DNA of 64,000 nt. Source: Cryptomeria japonica. Taxonomy: Eukaryota; Streptophyta; Pinopsida; Cupressales; Cupressaceae. Position 1 is the stretch's first letter. Every line of letters starts with the position of its first letter. This document shows positions 46,921 through 58,569 of the stretch, one piece after another. Location of the stretch: positions 823,483,896 through 823,547,895 of the forward strand of contig NC_081414.1 of the NCBI RefSeq assembly GCF_030272615.1. The letters are read 5' to 3'. Made by a program: the position numbers and the translations under genes. Below the pieces are notes generated by a model. The model was not told the DNA's origin, made no database searches, and saw only the letters and a list, made by a program, of their open reading frames with translations.

Positions 46921-48860
46921 GTTATAACATATGATCCTATTTTTTTAATTTAAAATGATCTCTTTCCACATCTCCCTCCATACCTCCTTCCCTCTCTACT
47001 TCTCTTTTTCTCTGCCTATCCCTCTATATCTCTCTCTAAATCTCTTCATCTCACCTCTCCCTCTCTATATACTGATACTCCATCTCTCTTTGTCCCTCTT
47101 TAGAATTCTCTTCATCTATATATTTTTCTACTTTTCTCTATCTTTATATGTCTACAAACCTCTCCATTTGTTACCCTTTCTCTACATATCCTTTCATCTC
47201 ATTCTTTCTCTTGTAAGATTTAGGCCTATATCCCTATCTCTTCATCCATCCACGTTAGCCCCTCTCTCTTCATCACTTTTAGTAAACCAATCCCCCCTCT
47301 CTCTCTCTCCCTCATTTTGATACATACATACATACATACATATACTCATATGCACATGTGTATATATATACATGTATGTATGTATGCATGTATGTATGTA
47401 TGTATGTACATAGATATATCTACACTATTGATAAATATTTAAACAAAAAATTATCTGATAAGTGGTTAACAAATAATTAATAAGTAGTATATTAAGATAA
47501 CATGAAATTGATTTAATGAGTGTTTTTAAACCACTAACATTTATTTACCACTTTTACAATTATTTTGGATAAGTATTCAAGAATTTATAAAATACTAATA
47601 ATAATAATTTAATAAAAGAAATAATAGTTCACAATGAGATATAGTAATTTAATAATAATAATTATAATTTTTTTAAGTAATAATAATTTAAAAATATGAA
47701 ATAATAATAATAATACTATAATATAATATAATACTAAAAAGTTGATTATTATTTTAATTATTATATAAATAATATTATTTTATCATCATAATTTAATATT
47801 ATTAAATTGCATGAGAATAACCCCAGTTTAAATAAAATAATATTATTAATCATTAAATTTATATACATATCTATTAATTGTAAAAAAAAATTAACATAAA
47901 TTTAATCATGAAAATATATTAAAATCTTATGACATATTTGATGAAAGAGATGATTATTACGTATTTCCAATAATTAAAATTTATACAACTTGTGAAAGAA
48001 AATTATATAAAAAACAAGTGTTAGGTAGTGGCGAGTACTTGCCATCATAGTATTGTAATAAAAATATTTGTTCTAATTTCTAATTATTGTATTTTAGAAT
48101 CATTGTTATTTTAAAATTATATGAGAATAATAATATTTATGTAATATTAACTACAAATATTATTTTAGTAAATTAATGTAAACTAGCAATTGCATTTTGG
48201 TGTGCACTAGGTATGCCAAAGAGGCGTGGAAGGTCCATTGGGGAAATTTTGGTCTACATTTTTGGATAAATTTTTGTATTGCATGATGTCAATTTGTGGC
48301 CATGATGTTGTTTGTACAAAAAAGGACTTAATTGAGAGGTGATAGCTTAAAATCAACTATGCATCCACTTAAAAGGATTTAAGATCATAACTGAAAAAAA
48401 AACCTTTGAATTGAGAAGATAATCAAGTTTTATTAGCAACAGGTCCATATTATCTTTGCAATAGGGTGAGCGCAAAAGTGAGGTTGAAATAGGGCTATAA
48501 AGAGGGATACATAGAGGGGTAAGAGTGAGATAGAAATTGGTAAAGAGATAGATATAGAGATAGAGAAGAAGATGAAGATATAGATGGAGTCAAAGATAGA
48601 GATGGAGAATGGGGAGAGGAAGATGGAGAGAAGAAGAGACATATAAGAGAGACACAGAGAGGGGAGAGGAATATATAGATATGGAAGGGAAAAATAAATA
48701 GTTGGAGAGAGGTGCATATATAGAAAGATAAAGATATAGAAATGAAATGATATAGAGAGAGGGAGAGATATAGTGGTAGAGAGAGATAGAGATAGAGGGA
48801 TAGATGAAAGAAGTGATAGGGAGAAATAGATATAGAGAAGAAAAGAGATATAGATATATA
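46921..48860. other. Segment Z between X copy 2 and Y copy 2
   Basis: Contains a pyrimidine-rich stretch (about 46960-47315), (CATA)n followed by (TATG)n forming an inverted microsatellite (47318-47410), AT-rich DNA (47420-48190), about 280 bp of ordinary sequence, then a purine-rich stretch from 48480. No gene. Its counterpart after X copy 1 is missing, replaced by the truncated Copia-2. Confidence 0.7.
47318..47410. repeat. Inverted (CATA)n/(TATG)n microsatellite
   Basis: CATACATACATACATA, then a mixed centre with CATATGCACATGTG and TATATATA, then TATGTATGTATG. The halves are complementary, so it can fold into a hairpin. Confidence 0.9.
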
Positions 48861-50121
48861 GGTCCAAAAAGAGGGAGAATGAAAGAGAGATGGATGGATA
48901 GAAGGAGGCATGTCTAGAGATTAGGGGGAGAAATGAAGATAGAGAAAAACAGGAGTCAAAAAAGATAGAGCAAGGGAGACAGGGATATACAAAGATGGGA
49001 AGAGGGAGAGAGATAAATAAATGGACAAATAGAACTAGAGAGAGGATGACATAAATATATATATATATATATATGAAGAGAAAGAGAGAGATATAGAGAT
49101 ATAAAGGAATAAAAATTGAGAGAGGTAGAGATATAAATAGATAAATAGGGAGATAAGGAGGGAATGAGGGAGGGAGATATGGAGAGAAATAGTGAGGAGG
49201 ATAAGATAAAGAGAGGGATGGCCAAGAGAGAGAGTGGGCGAAGTTGATGTAGATAGAGGAAAATATAGATAGATAGAGACGGATACAAAGAGAGAGAGAT
49301 GGAGATATATTTCTAGAAGAGATAGATAAACAAGATGAAAAGAAATGGAGAGAAATATAGAAAAAAAATATATTTGTGCAAGAGATTTGGAGAAAATGAG
49401 AGAGGGATCCAAGAGTGAGGGAAATGAGTTGACAAAGACAAGTAATAGAGAGAGAAAGGTTTACAATTTAGAGAGAGGGGGAGAGATAAAGAGGGGGAAC
49501 ATAGAGATATAGAGATAGAGAAAGAGAGAGGGAAAAACATGGAGTGTGTGTATATACATTAGATAGAAGAATTAGAAAAATATAAAAAGCGGGACCAATG
49601 GGGAGATAGGGAGAGAAGTAATATATAAGGATATAAAGAGATAGATATAGGGATCGAAAGGATGTAAAGAGTAAATATAATTTATAAAATATAGAGGGGA
49701 GGAGAAAAAGGGAGAGATGGAAGGTGAGAAAAAGGGGGAGAGTGAGAAATAGAGAGAGAAAGATGGTGATAATTAGAGAGGGAGAGATAGAGAGATAGAA
49801 AGATAAAGATATAGTAAGTGATATATGGAGAGGTAGAGAGGGATATGGAGAGAGTGAGAGAAATGAAGGAAGATGAGTGTGTAATATCTAGAGATAGTTA
49901 GATACAATAGAGATAGGGATGGAGAAATAGATTGGAGTATGTATTTGTGTGAGTGAGCGAGATATAGATATAAAGATTTGAAGGGAGTTTAAGACAAAAT
50001 GTGTGTGAGTAAAAGATATATAGAGATAGATATAAAGAGGAAGAAATATACAAAAAATAGATAGGGGGAGAGGGAGAGAGATGATATTGAAGTAGAGAGA
50101 TATAAATAATAGGGAGTGAGA

Positions 50122-50178
<57 letters not shown>

Positions 50179-50588
50179 AATGATAGAAGGGGAGAAGAGA
50201 GAGACATAGGGAGATATAGATAAAGGAGAGAGATGGAGATGGTGATAATAATCAAATTACATGTTGCCATCAACATAACTCTCCAAGGACATATGATATC
50301 CTTAAATTATTGGCATGAAATGAGTAATCAAAAGTTAGTTACTCTTTCTTTCTCTCTCACTCTACACATTTAATTTAGGTGCTAAGTTAAAATTTATTTT
50401 ATTAGATAAATTAGAATAAGATTTAAATATAATTATTCTATAATAAGTAAAATTTAAATAAGAGAAAATGTATAATTCTAATATCTTTTAATTATTATTT
50501 TTAATTCCATTAAAAAACACAAATAATTAGAATACAATTTAAGCTTTATAAAAAATCAACCCTTAAAAGAAGAAGTAGAAAAATTAGA
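48861..50588 (+). repeat. Segment Y, copy 2
   Basis: Counterpart of 42610-44365. Purine-rich to about 50245, including (AG)n at 50124-50174, which is expanded relative to copy 1. It continues past the duplication end at ...AAAAATTAG into AT-rich sequence. Confidence 0.92.
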
Positions 50589-50976
50589 ATAAATAAAAAA
50601 ATAATAGAATATATAATAAAAGAAGATAATATTAAAATAAATTAGTAAGAAAAGAAAGACTTTAATTCAAAATATAATTATAAACTATCATTATTAAAAT
50701 TTTAATAAGACAAATAATTATAGATTAAATTATAATAATTTTTAATTATTATAAAAAGACATAATTAATTGAAATAAATTTTCAACTTAATGAAAAATTA
50801 ACTCCTAATAAATGATATTAAAATATATATATTTTAGTTTTATTATAAAAGATCTCTTATTTAAAATTAATAAAATTTAAGCGATTAATTCTATAGTCTT
50901 CATTCTTCTCCCCAATTTTAAACCATCGATTTCAATAAGTAGGTGGTTCACTTCATATAAGGAATGCTTTGACATA
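50589..50976. other. AT-rich block
   Basis: No gene. Possibly the pre-insertion context of the LINE, since AT-rich DNA also follows the LINE-like poly-A end at 26043. Confidence 0.6.
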
Positions 50977-51072
50977 ATTGATAATATCCATGACTTTGGT
51001 GCTTTGGGAATACTCATTTTTGGTCGGATTCATGGGGTGGATATAAGGCTATTGATAATATCCATGACTTTG
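50977..51072 (+). repeat. Short direct repeat (22 bp, spacing 74)
   Basis: The phrase ATTGATAATATCCATGACTT and its next two bases at 50977-50998 recur exactly at 51051-51072, at the 5' edge of the LINE coding remnant. Confidence 0.85.
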
Positions 51073-51893
51073 CTGCTACTCGTATCCTTCTTGAATCTCA
51101 TAGAGGACCCCTATTAAACAACTATATCTCCCCTTCAGAGGATGGGGCTTGTTGGCAGTGGATCGAGAAGGAAGATGACAATATCTCGGTAATAGATAAA
51201 CAAAAACTTATGGCAATTCTTAAATCAAGGAACATTGCCTTAGGTTAGGTTGAGGACAAGCTCATCTGGGATGGCTCCCTAAGTGGAGAATACAACTCAA
51301 AGGATAGGTACTCTCTCATCTTGAAATCATTTATAACACCTATGACTGAGCTTCCCTTGAAACTTTGCTGGGATAAATATTGTCTGCCTAAGGAAGGTAT
51401 CTTCTCTTGGCTTGCAGTTCAGAACAAGCTCCTAACTATGGACAAATTTAAAAGAATGGGGTGTGAGGGCCCTAGTAGATGCCCTCTTTGCAAGGAAGAT
51501 GAGGAAGACACCAATCATATCCTCCTTAACTGCCCCTTTTCTCACAAAAGTTGGATCTGGCTCACCAACAAACTTGAATGGTCTGCGTCCTTCCCCCACA
51601 CCATCTTTGGAATGCTCAAGGCATGGCCTCTCCTTAGGCATGGCTATCTCTTTGAAGGTTTATGGACAACTCTTCCTTCTTCCATTATGTGGGAACTATG
51701 GAAAGAGAGAAATAGATGTCTCTTTAAGAATGAAAAACTAGAGGTTCCTAGAATCATTAACAGGATAGAGTCAGCTATCACTGAGCTCATGAACAACCGA
51801 CTATCATCAGGCACATTGAAGAATGCCTCTATCACTTATTGGGATGAAAAGATGATAAAACATTGGGAAGGCTTATCCTTTCCTCCTTTGTAG
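51066..51893 (+). pseudogene. LINE ORF2 fragment: C-terminal linker and zinc-binding domain (zf-RVT)
   Basis: An open frame from FAATRILLESHRG through DKLIWDGSLSGEY to a stop at 51891, with one internal TAG (51246-51248). It matches the region after the RT of plant L1-type LINEs. The zinc-binding Cys/His cluster is CPLCKEDEEDTNHILLNCPF (about 51480-51539), with IFSWLAVQNKLLTMDKF before it and WELWKERNRCLF after it. The endonuclease and RT are absent, as in a typical 5'-truncated LINE insertion. Confidence 0.85.
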
Positions 51894-52531
51894 GAGATGG
51901 TCCTATTGCAAGTCTTCGATCAAGGGATGTGTGCAGATGGAAGCCCCTAGGCAAAGGTTGGATGAAGCTAAACTTTCATGGGGCATCCCGTGGCAACCCA
52001 GGGAAAGCAGGGATAGGATGTGTTGTTCATAATAGGGAAGGCAAGGAACTAGCAACCCTTGCCTCTCCAGTTGGCATCAACACAAACAATTGGGTGGAAC
52101 TTATGGCCCTGGTGGAGGGTTTGCATTTATGCGGGAAACTAGGAGTTAAGAACTTGGAAATTGAAGGGGATTCGGCTATAACTGTCAATGCTCTAAGGAA
52201 AGGTAGTATGCCTAATTTGAGACTAAATACTTTGCTGTCAAAAGTTCTTGACTTATGTAGAGGTTTTGATAGGTTCACATTCAATCATATTTATAGGGAG
52301 GGCAATAATAGAGCAGATGAATTGGCCAACTTGGGAGCCGATGGCATCAATCTCCTGTCTATGCCACCTTATGGTGACCCCCTCTTTTGTTTTCCATGTC
52401 CTAAGTGGTCATTAGAATGTTTCTCCTTTCATCCCCTTATGTTTCTCTTGCCCAGACTATGTTTTAACCCCCTTATTTATTCCTCTTCTTTTCCCTTGTA
52501 TTTACGTATAGATACTCAGACAAACATTTAG
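51894..52531 (+). pseudogene. LINE RNase H domain
   Basis: Continues the LINE ORF2 in another frame; the shift is at about 51870-51895. It reads GWMKLNFHGASRGNPGKAGI, then WVELMALVEGL, LEIEGDSAITV and YREGNNRADELANLGADG. These are the RNase H motifs of plant LINEs (RVT_3 family). The first catalytic Asp of the usual NFDGAS is His here (NFHGAS), while the Glu and later Asp residues remain. The frame ends at TAG 52529-52531 after a hydrophobic tail. Confidence 0.85.
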
Positions 52532-52911
52532 TTTAAATATGCCCATATATCTATTCTCCCAAACTTTACTTAGGTAGTTAGGCTCAATCCATGGTTGGAT
52601 ATAATCATTAAAACACAAATCTCAATCATATATTTTTATTCCTCTCCTTCATACCCATTTAGTCTTCCATCCTTTAGCCCAAGGAGAGGCCCCTCATCTA
52701 ATATTTTTGTATATACTTATCTGGGAACTTTCATTATTAGACCCTCACCTTGATTCAATCATCCATCGTCATATTCAGCCTCTCATCGGCATATATATAT
52801 ATGCAGGTTTTATCTAACATTCTCACCACCTAGGACCCTTTCATGAATTATCTGGGACAGATAAGCACTCTCAATGCATGTAATAATTTTCTCTTTACAG
52901 ATATATAGGCA

Positions 52912-52972
<61 letters not shown>

Positions 52973-53198
52973 TCCATACATATATCTATCTTAACACCTA
53001 TATTAAGTTAGATCCTTGATTCACATTTGCAAGTATATATATATATATATATAGTCATATATATTCATATTTATATATATACATTTATATATATACATAT
53101 ATATATATATATATACATTTATATATATATATATATATTGATATATTTTTATTTTTATTATTATATATATATTTATTTATTTATATATATTCTTATTA
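52532..53198. other. LINE 3' flank with microsatellites
   Basis: No gene. Contains (CA)n at 52915-52966 and an AT/TA-rich stretch at 53033-53190. May be LINE 3' UTR. Confidence 0.5.
52915..52966 (+). repeat. (CA)n microsatellite
   Basis: About 26 uninterrupted CA dinucleotides. Confidence 0.97.
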
Positions 53199-54688
53199 GT
53201 CTCTTGAAGTTTAATGATCTTTCATCCTTGAACATCAGCTTAACAAATCATCTTTATGCATCACAACATTACTGTTTAATATCTTCATGTCGTTCTCTGT
53301 CTGGAAATAATTGGACAGAATATGGTTAACACAAATTGACAAGTCTTTGTCCCAATCCAGTTTTGCCTCTGCTCGATTCTTCTCATCATCGGACTCCTGT
53401 TTCCACCGAGGATACTTTTATTTTGAATATTACTTCAATCAAGTATCTCCTTATTTCATCGAAATACTGTATTCGGTCACTATGGTTGTTTCCTCACCAA
53501 TATCCATCTGATATTCATTGGGTTTTTATGTTGAAGAAACCTCGAGCTTCGGTGACCTCCTTTATTTTTTCCACCGAAACACTTCTTCCATCAAAATCAC
53601 CATGCCATGTCAGTGATTGGATCTATTGAACCGAAGCCTTTCTTTATCCTCCCTTTTCATCTTCCACCGATAAATTCACATTGGTGAAACCATGCGTATT
53701 GGAGGCATGCCTTTTAGCTTCATCGAAACCTATTTCCTCATCGATATCTTTTATCAATGTAGCTTCCTTTTTTCTAATCAACATTATTCTTTCGATGAGA
53801 ACATTCCTTTCGGTGAGTCCTTTTATGTTTCACCAATGGTATTATCTCCTCTAAGACCTTTTCTCGCCGATGAAAACCATCTCTGCTTTCCTCCATATCT
53901 TTTGTCGATCGAATTACTATCTTCGATGAATCTTTTCTAAAGTTCATCGGTGCTTCCTTTCTTCAATGGCCCTTCTATATCGATGAGACATCTTTGGGTC
54001 TCATCGATATTATTTGAACCCAGATATCTTAATACGATGGTATTACACCCACTTGATGACTTGTGGGTGACCATGGTATTAATGAGTCTCTTGAAGTTTG
54101 CTGATCTTTCATCCTTGAATATTAGCTTAAATTATCATTTTTATACATCACAACATCACTGGTTTATATCTTCATGCCATTCTCTATCTAGATATAATTG
54201 GACAAAATATGGTTAGCACAAATTGACAAAACTTTGTCCCGATCCAGTTTTGCCACTGCTCGATTCTTCTCATCATTGAACTCCTGTTTCTATCGACGAT
54301 ACTTTTATTTTGATATCTATTAGGTTTTTATGTCGAAGAAACCTTGGGCTTCAGTGACCTACTTTATTTTCTCCACCGAAACACTTCTTTCATCAAAATC
54401 ATCATGCCCTGTTGGTGAATGGATCTATTGTCTCACCAAACCCTTTATTTATACTCCCTTATCATCTCCCACCGATAAAGTCTCATCCATGAAACCATGC
54501 GTTTCAAAGGCATGCCTTTTAGCTTCCTCGAAACATATTTCCTTATCGATATCTTTTATCGATGTAGCTACCTTTTTCTTGATCGACATTATTCTTTCGA
54601 TGAGAATATTCTTTTCAGTGAGTCCTCTTTATGTATCACCGATGGTATTATCTCCTCGAAGACCTTTTCCCGCCGATGAAAACCATGT
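53199..54688 (+). repeat. Repeat R, units 1 and 2 (tandem, ~887 bp)
   Basis: Unit starts CTCTTGAAG at 53201 and 54088 (period 887). Unit 2 stops at the outer family A insertion (54689) and continues at 8343. Units share TCATCGATATT, TTCGATGAGAA and similar words. R shows no consistent open frame between units. Confidence 0.92.
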
Positions 54689-54693
54689 CTTCT
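54689..54693. repeat. Target-site duplication CTTCT, left side of outer family A element
   Basis: Matches 8338-8342 exactly, placing the right end of this insertion at the other end of the window. Confidence 0.85.
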
Positions 54694-55868
54694 TGTTAGG
54701 CCCAATATGGAAAGCTAATATACTAAGAGGGGAGGGGTGAATCAGTACTTAAAAACCTTTGTTCAACAATAAATTTACTGTTATGCATAAACCAAAAACT
54801 ATTGTAACATAACATAAAGCTAAAACAAATAAATAACTATCATACATGATTCACTCCATAACACATATATTTTGGTTACGCAAAAACTCTTGGTTAGAGA
54901 GAAAAACTGTGGTGGGGATGGCACCCACAACTTCACTACTACAATAATAAAGGTTGCTCGGTTAGAGCTACATGTTTAGCTATTTCTGATAGCTTACCCT
55001 ATTAGGAGTATCAAGATCATTAGATCTACCTTGCTAAAGGATTTTACAACACTTATTCTAAATTTTGAACCTGGTTAAAGGCTTTACAATATATAGACTC
55101 TGTTAGAGTCTTTTACCCTGTTAGAGGTTTCTCTTACAACTCAAAATATTACAATAAAATCTTTACAAATATCTACAACTTCACATCTGAAATGTTATAG
55201 CAGATTCTATGTGCTCAAAATGAGATTACCTTGCTTATAGCATACCTTGGTAATCCATAGATTAACTCGGTAAACCCTTCTATTTACTCTATTCCTTGAT
55301 TTTTCTCTGAAAACCTTCTTAGTGACCTCTATGTCTCTGACAGTCACAATACTAAGTGCTTCCTTATCTATCATATATGTCTTGCTTCATATATCTCTAT
55401 TTTTCCATATTTTTATCCTTAATCCATGTTGTATAAATAGATCTCTTATGTCAGTGATCTGTTCATTGCTTCGATCTTACAAACATGATTTATCAAATGA
55501 GAACCATACAAAACATTTCATTGGATAGATGACCTCAAGATCATACAAAATCTTTAAGTGCAATTTCCAATGTGATAATGGTTTTTTGTTCCTTGATCTT
55601 TGTAACACATTTTCCATGTGTCTAGGTTCAATGAATCTGGTAACATGTTTCACTCAATGTGTGTTAACTCGATATATCATTTTTTTTACTCGGTAGACAT
55701 AGAGTGTTACTCGGTAGAGAGCTTGGTGTATACTAGGCTATGTGACTACTTTCTTCTATAACCGACTGCTCTGTGCTTACCAATTGAATATTTTGGTAGT
55801 AGTAACCGACTAGAGTATATAGAATGACTTTGGACATAAAACTAATGGCAACTTAGTAAGTAGTAACA
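54694..55868 (-). repeat. 3' LTR of outer family A element
   Basis: 1175 bp. Plus strand TGTTAGGCCCAATATGG to AGTAGTAACA. Stem-loop motif at 54720-54748 (first arm ATACTAA). Best match is the LTR at 7160-8337. Confidence 0.92.
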
Positions 55869-55886
55869 ATCTCCCCTTTTGACATT
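55869..55886 (-). promoter_or_regulatory. Polypurine tract, outer family A element
   Basis: Minus strand GTCAAAAGGGGAGAT directly before TGTTACTACT. The same tract is at 58165-58182. Confidence 0.85.
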
Positions 55887-56218
55887 AGTTGAGATGTTTG
55901 ACAAAAATTCTTTCAAAGTCATTACTCAAAAATCTATATACTAACAAAATTTGACTAATTAGACAGTATATACATTTGTCAATAAAATAGTATATTTAGA
56001 TATCTTCCCCTTATCAATATATTGTACAAAATTCTAATTATGCATGCGCTATGATCAATATTCTATATTAAATGCTTGGTTCACTGCTCGGTTCACTGTC
56101 AAAATTAATTGTGCATTTGAGACTCTGTTTTGCTAGGTATACTCTCCCTGTATACTACACTCCACTGTTTGATACTTTGATACTATATATATTCCTTCTT
56201 TTTGACAAACATCAAAAC

Positions 56219-57008
56219 TTAGTTACCATTCGGTGGAGGAAACTGATCAAAAATGGATTTGTACTTTGTCCTTGCATCGGTAAGAGTGACAAAGAGTGAA
56301 TTATGAGCTGTAATGTCAGCTAATAGTGAAATTAGTCCATCTAAGGTGCTTCCCTCTGGCTAAGTAGATAGGGAGGTAGCCTTGTTGATCTTCTCTTGAA
56401 TAAAGGACAAGTGTGGAATAAATAAGGTTTGAAGAGTCATAATGTCCATCCTTATTTGGTGCTCTTCATTCCTAAGTTCCAATTGTTGAGCCATGAGCTT
56501 TTGTAGCTGTGTATAGAAATGTTGAATAGAATTTGACTCAGGGGTCAACTTATTTGAGAGATCGGTGATCTCTTTCTCAATCACTTTTGTTTTATTTTTT
56601 ATATCTTTAATGAATAAAGAGAATGTACAGACTTTCTGAAATAAATAAAGAATATGCTTGAGTTGACAGGACAACTCAGCAACAAATTTGACAAGTTTTA
56701 CTTTGCCAATAGTAATGATTTTCTGTACCTCTTTAATCATTTTAGCAGTGAGCTCTTTGTCCTTTAACTTGCTCAAATATTCAGATGTGTCTACTCCAGA
56801 TGTCTCTATTTTAGTTAGGAGTTCATCCAGTTGAATATGGATGGCTGCATCTTTTGACATTGTAGCTTCAGGTAGCATATCTGTTAATAGTGCTTTCACC
56901 TTATGAAGTACTTTCTTTTTCTTTTTAATAGCCATTTGTTTTTCCTATTCAGCTTTGGCTTTTCATAGTTCACCAAATTTAATGAGTGCGTACCCTTTTA
57001 ATTTGGAT
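56219..57008 (-). pseudogene. Family A ORF2, C-terminal coiled-coil part, outer copy
   Basis: Open from MAIKKKKKVLHKVKALLTD (56935) for 191 codons, with stops just before it and at 56360, then continuing in frame to TAA at 56219-56221 (ending near PNGN). Lys/Glu/Leu-rich helices with IQLDELLTKIETSGV and EYLSKLKDKELTAKMI predict coiled coil. It aligns with residues about 870-1127 of the inner copy. Confidence 0.7.
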
Positions 57009-57013
57009 ATATC

Positions 57014-58164
57014 TATTAGGCCCAATATGGAAAGCTAATGTACTGAGAGGGGAGGGGTGAATCAGTACTTCAAAACATTTCTTCAATAATAACTTAACTG
57101 TTATGCATAAACCGAATAGTGTAATAACATAACGTAAAGTTAAAACAAATAGATAACAATCATACATGATTCACTCCATAACACATATGTTTTGGTTACG
57201 CAGAAACTCTTGGTTAGAGAGAAAAACTGTGGTGGGGATGGCACCCACAACTTCACTACTGCAATAATAAAGATGCTCGGTTAGAGCTACATTTTAGCTA
57301 TTTCTGATAGCTTACCCTATTAGGAGTATTAAGATATGTTAGATCTACCTTGTTAAAGGATTTTACAACACTTAATCTAAATGTTGCACCTAGTTAGAGG
57401 CTTTACAATTTATAGACTTGATTAGAGTCTTTTACCCTGTTAAAGGTTTCTCTTTCAACTTCACAATATTACAATAAAATCATTACAAATATCTACAACT
57501 TTACATCTGAAATGTTATAGCAGATTCTATGTGTTTAGAATAAGATTACCTTGCTTATAGCATACCTCGGTAACCCACATAGTAACTCGGTAAACCCTTA
57601 TGTTTACTCTGTTCTTCGACTGTTCTCTGAAAACCTTCTCTGTGACCTCTGTGTCTCTGTAATAGTCTTCTCATACTCATATATACATACATAACTCATG
57701 CTATATAAATAGATCTCTTATGACGGTGATCCAATTCCTTGCTTCGATCTTACAAACATGATTTATTGAATGAATAACCAAACAAATAATTTCATTGGTT
57801 AGATGACCATGAAATCATACACAATCTTCTGGTGCAATTTCCAATGTGATAACGGTTAGATGTGCCTCGATCTTGTAACATGTTTTCGTATGCATGTCCA
57901 GGTTCAATGTATCTGGTAACACATTTCAATCTATGTATGTCAACTTGGTGTGTCATCTTTTCTACTCGGTAGACATAAAAAGATACTCAGTAGATAGCTT
58001 AGTGTATACTACATTCTATGACTACTTTCCTTCTGTAACCAACTAGACTGTGCATATCGACTTCTCTGTGTATACCAACTACATGATTTGGTAGTGCTAA
58101 CCGACTAGAATATATAGTATGACTTTGAATATAAAAACTAATGGCAATTTGATAAGTAGTAACA
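57014..58164 (-). repeat. 3' LTR of inner family A element
   Basis: 1151 bp. The first two bases are TA instead of TG (one substitution at the LTR tip). Stem-loop GTACTGA...TCAGTAC at 57040-57068 is complete here but deleted in the partner 5' LTR. TATATAAATAG lies near 57701. Confidence 0.9.
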
Positions 58165-58182
58165 ATCTCCCCTTTTGACATT
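58165..58182 (-). promoter_or_regulatory. Polypurine tract, inner family A element
   Basis: GTCAAAAGGGGAGAT on the minus strand, next to the LTR. Confidence 0.85.
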
Positions 58183-58569
58183 AGTTGAGATGTTTGACAA
58201 AAACTACTTTCAAAGTCATAACTCAAAAATCTATGTGCTCACAAAATGACTATACTTGACAATATATACAATAGTCAATGAAATAGTATATTTAGATATA
58301 TTCCCCTTATCATTATATTGTACATAACTTTGATTTTGCATGCTCGGTTTTGTGGCTTGTGTGCTTTACTTGCTCTGCATACTCTGCTCAGTATAGTCCC
58401 CTATATACAATACTCTGAATACTATATCAAAACTGTATCACTCCCCAAATATCTGCTTGGTATACTGCTCTTCTATTCACTGCATGGTATGCTCCCCCTG
58501 TGTATTTACACTCCTATTGGATGATACTTTGAATACTATGCACTCCCCCTTTTTGACAAACATCAAAAT

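Larger units (their letters stand above)
54694..57013 (-). mobile_element. Family A outer element, 3' part
   Basis: 3' LTR (54694-55868), PPT, and the C-terminal end of ORF2 up to the inner insertion at 57013. The 5' part is 2706-8337 in the neighbouring repeat unit. Confidence 0.82.

Noticed and set aside
53692-54740. Protein-coding frames in repeat R (MRIGGMPFSF-like)
   Set aside because: The frames differ between the R units and are broken by small indels, with no conserved start or stop.
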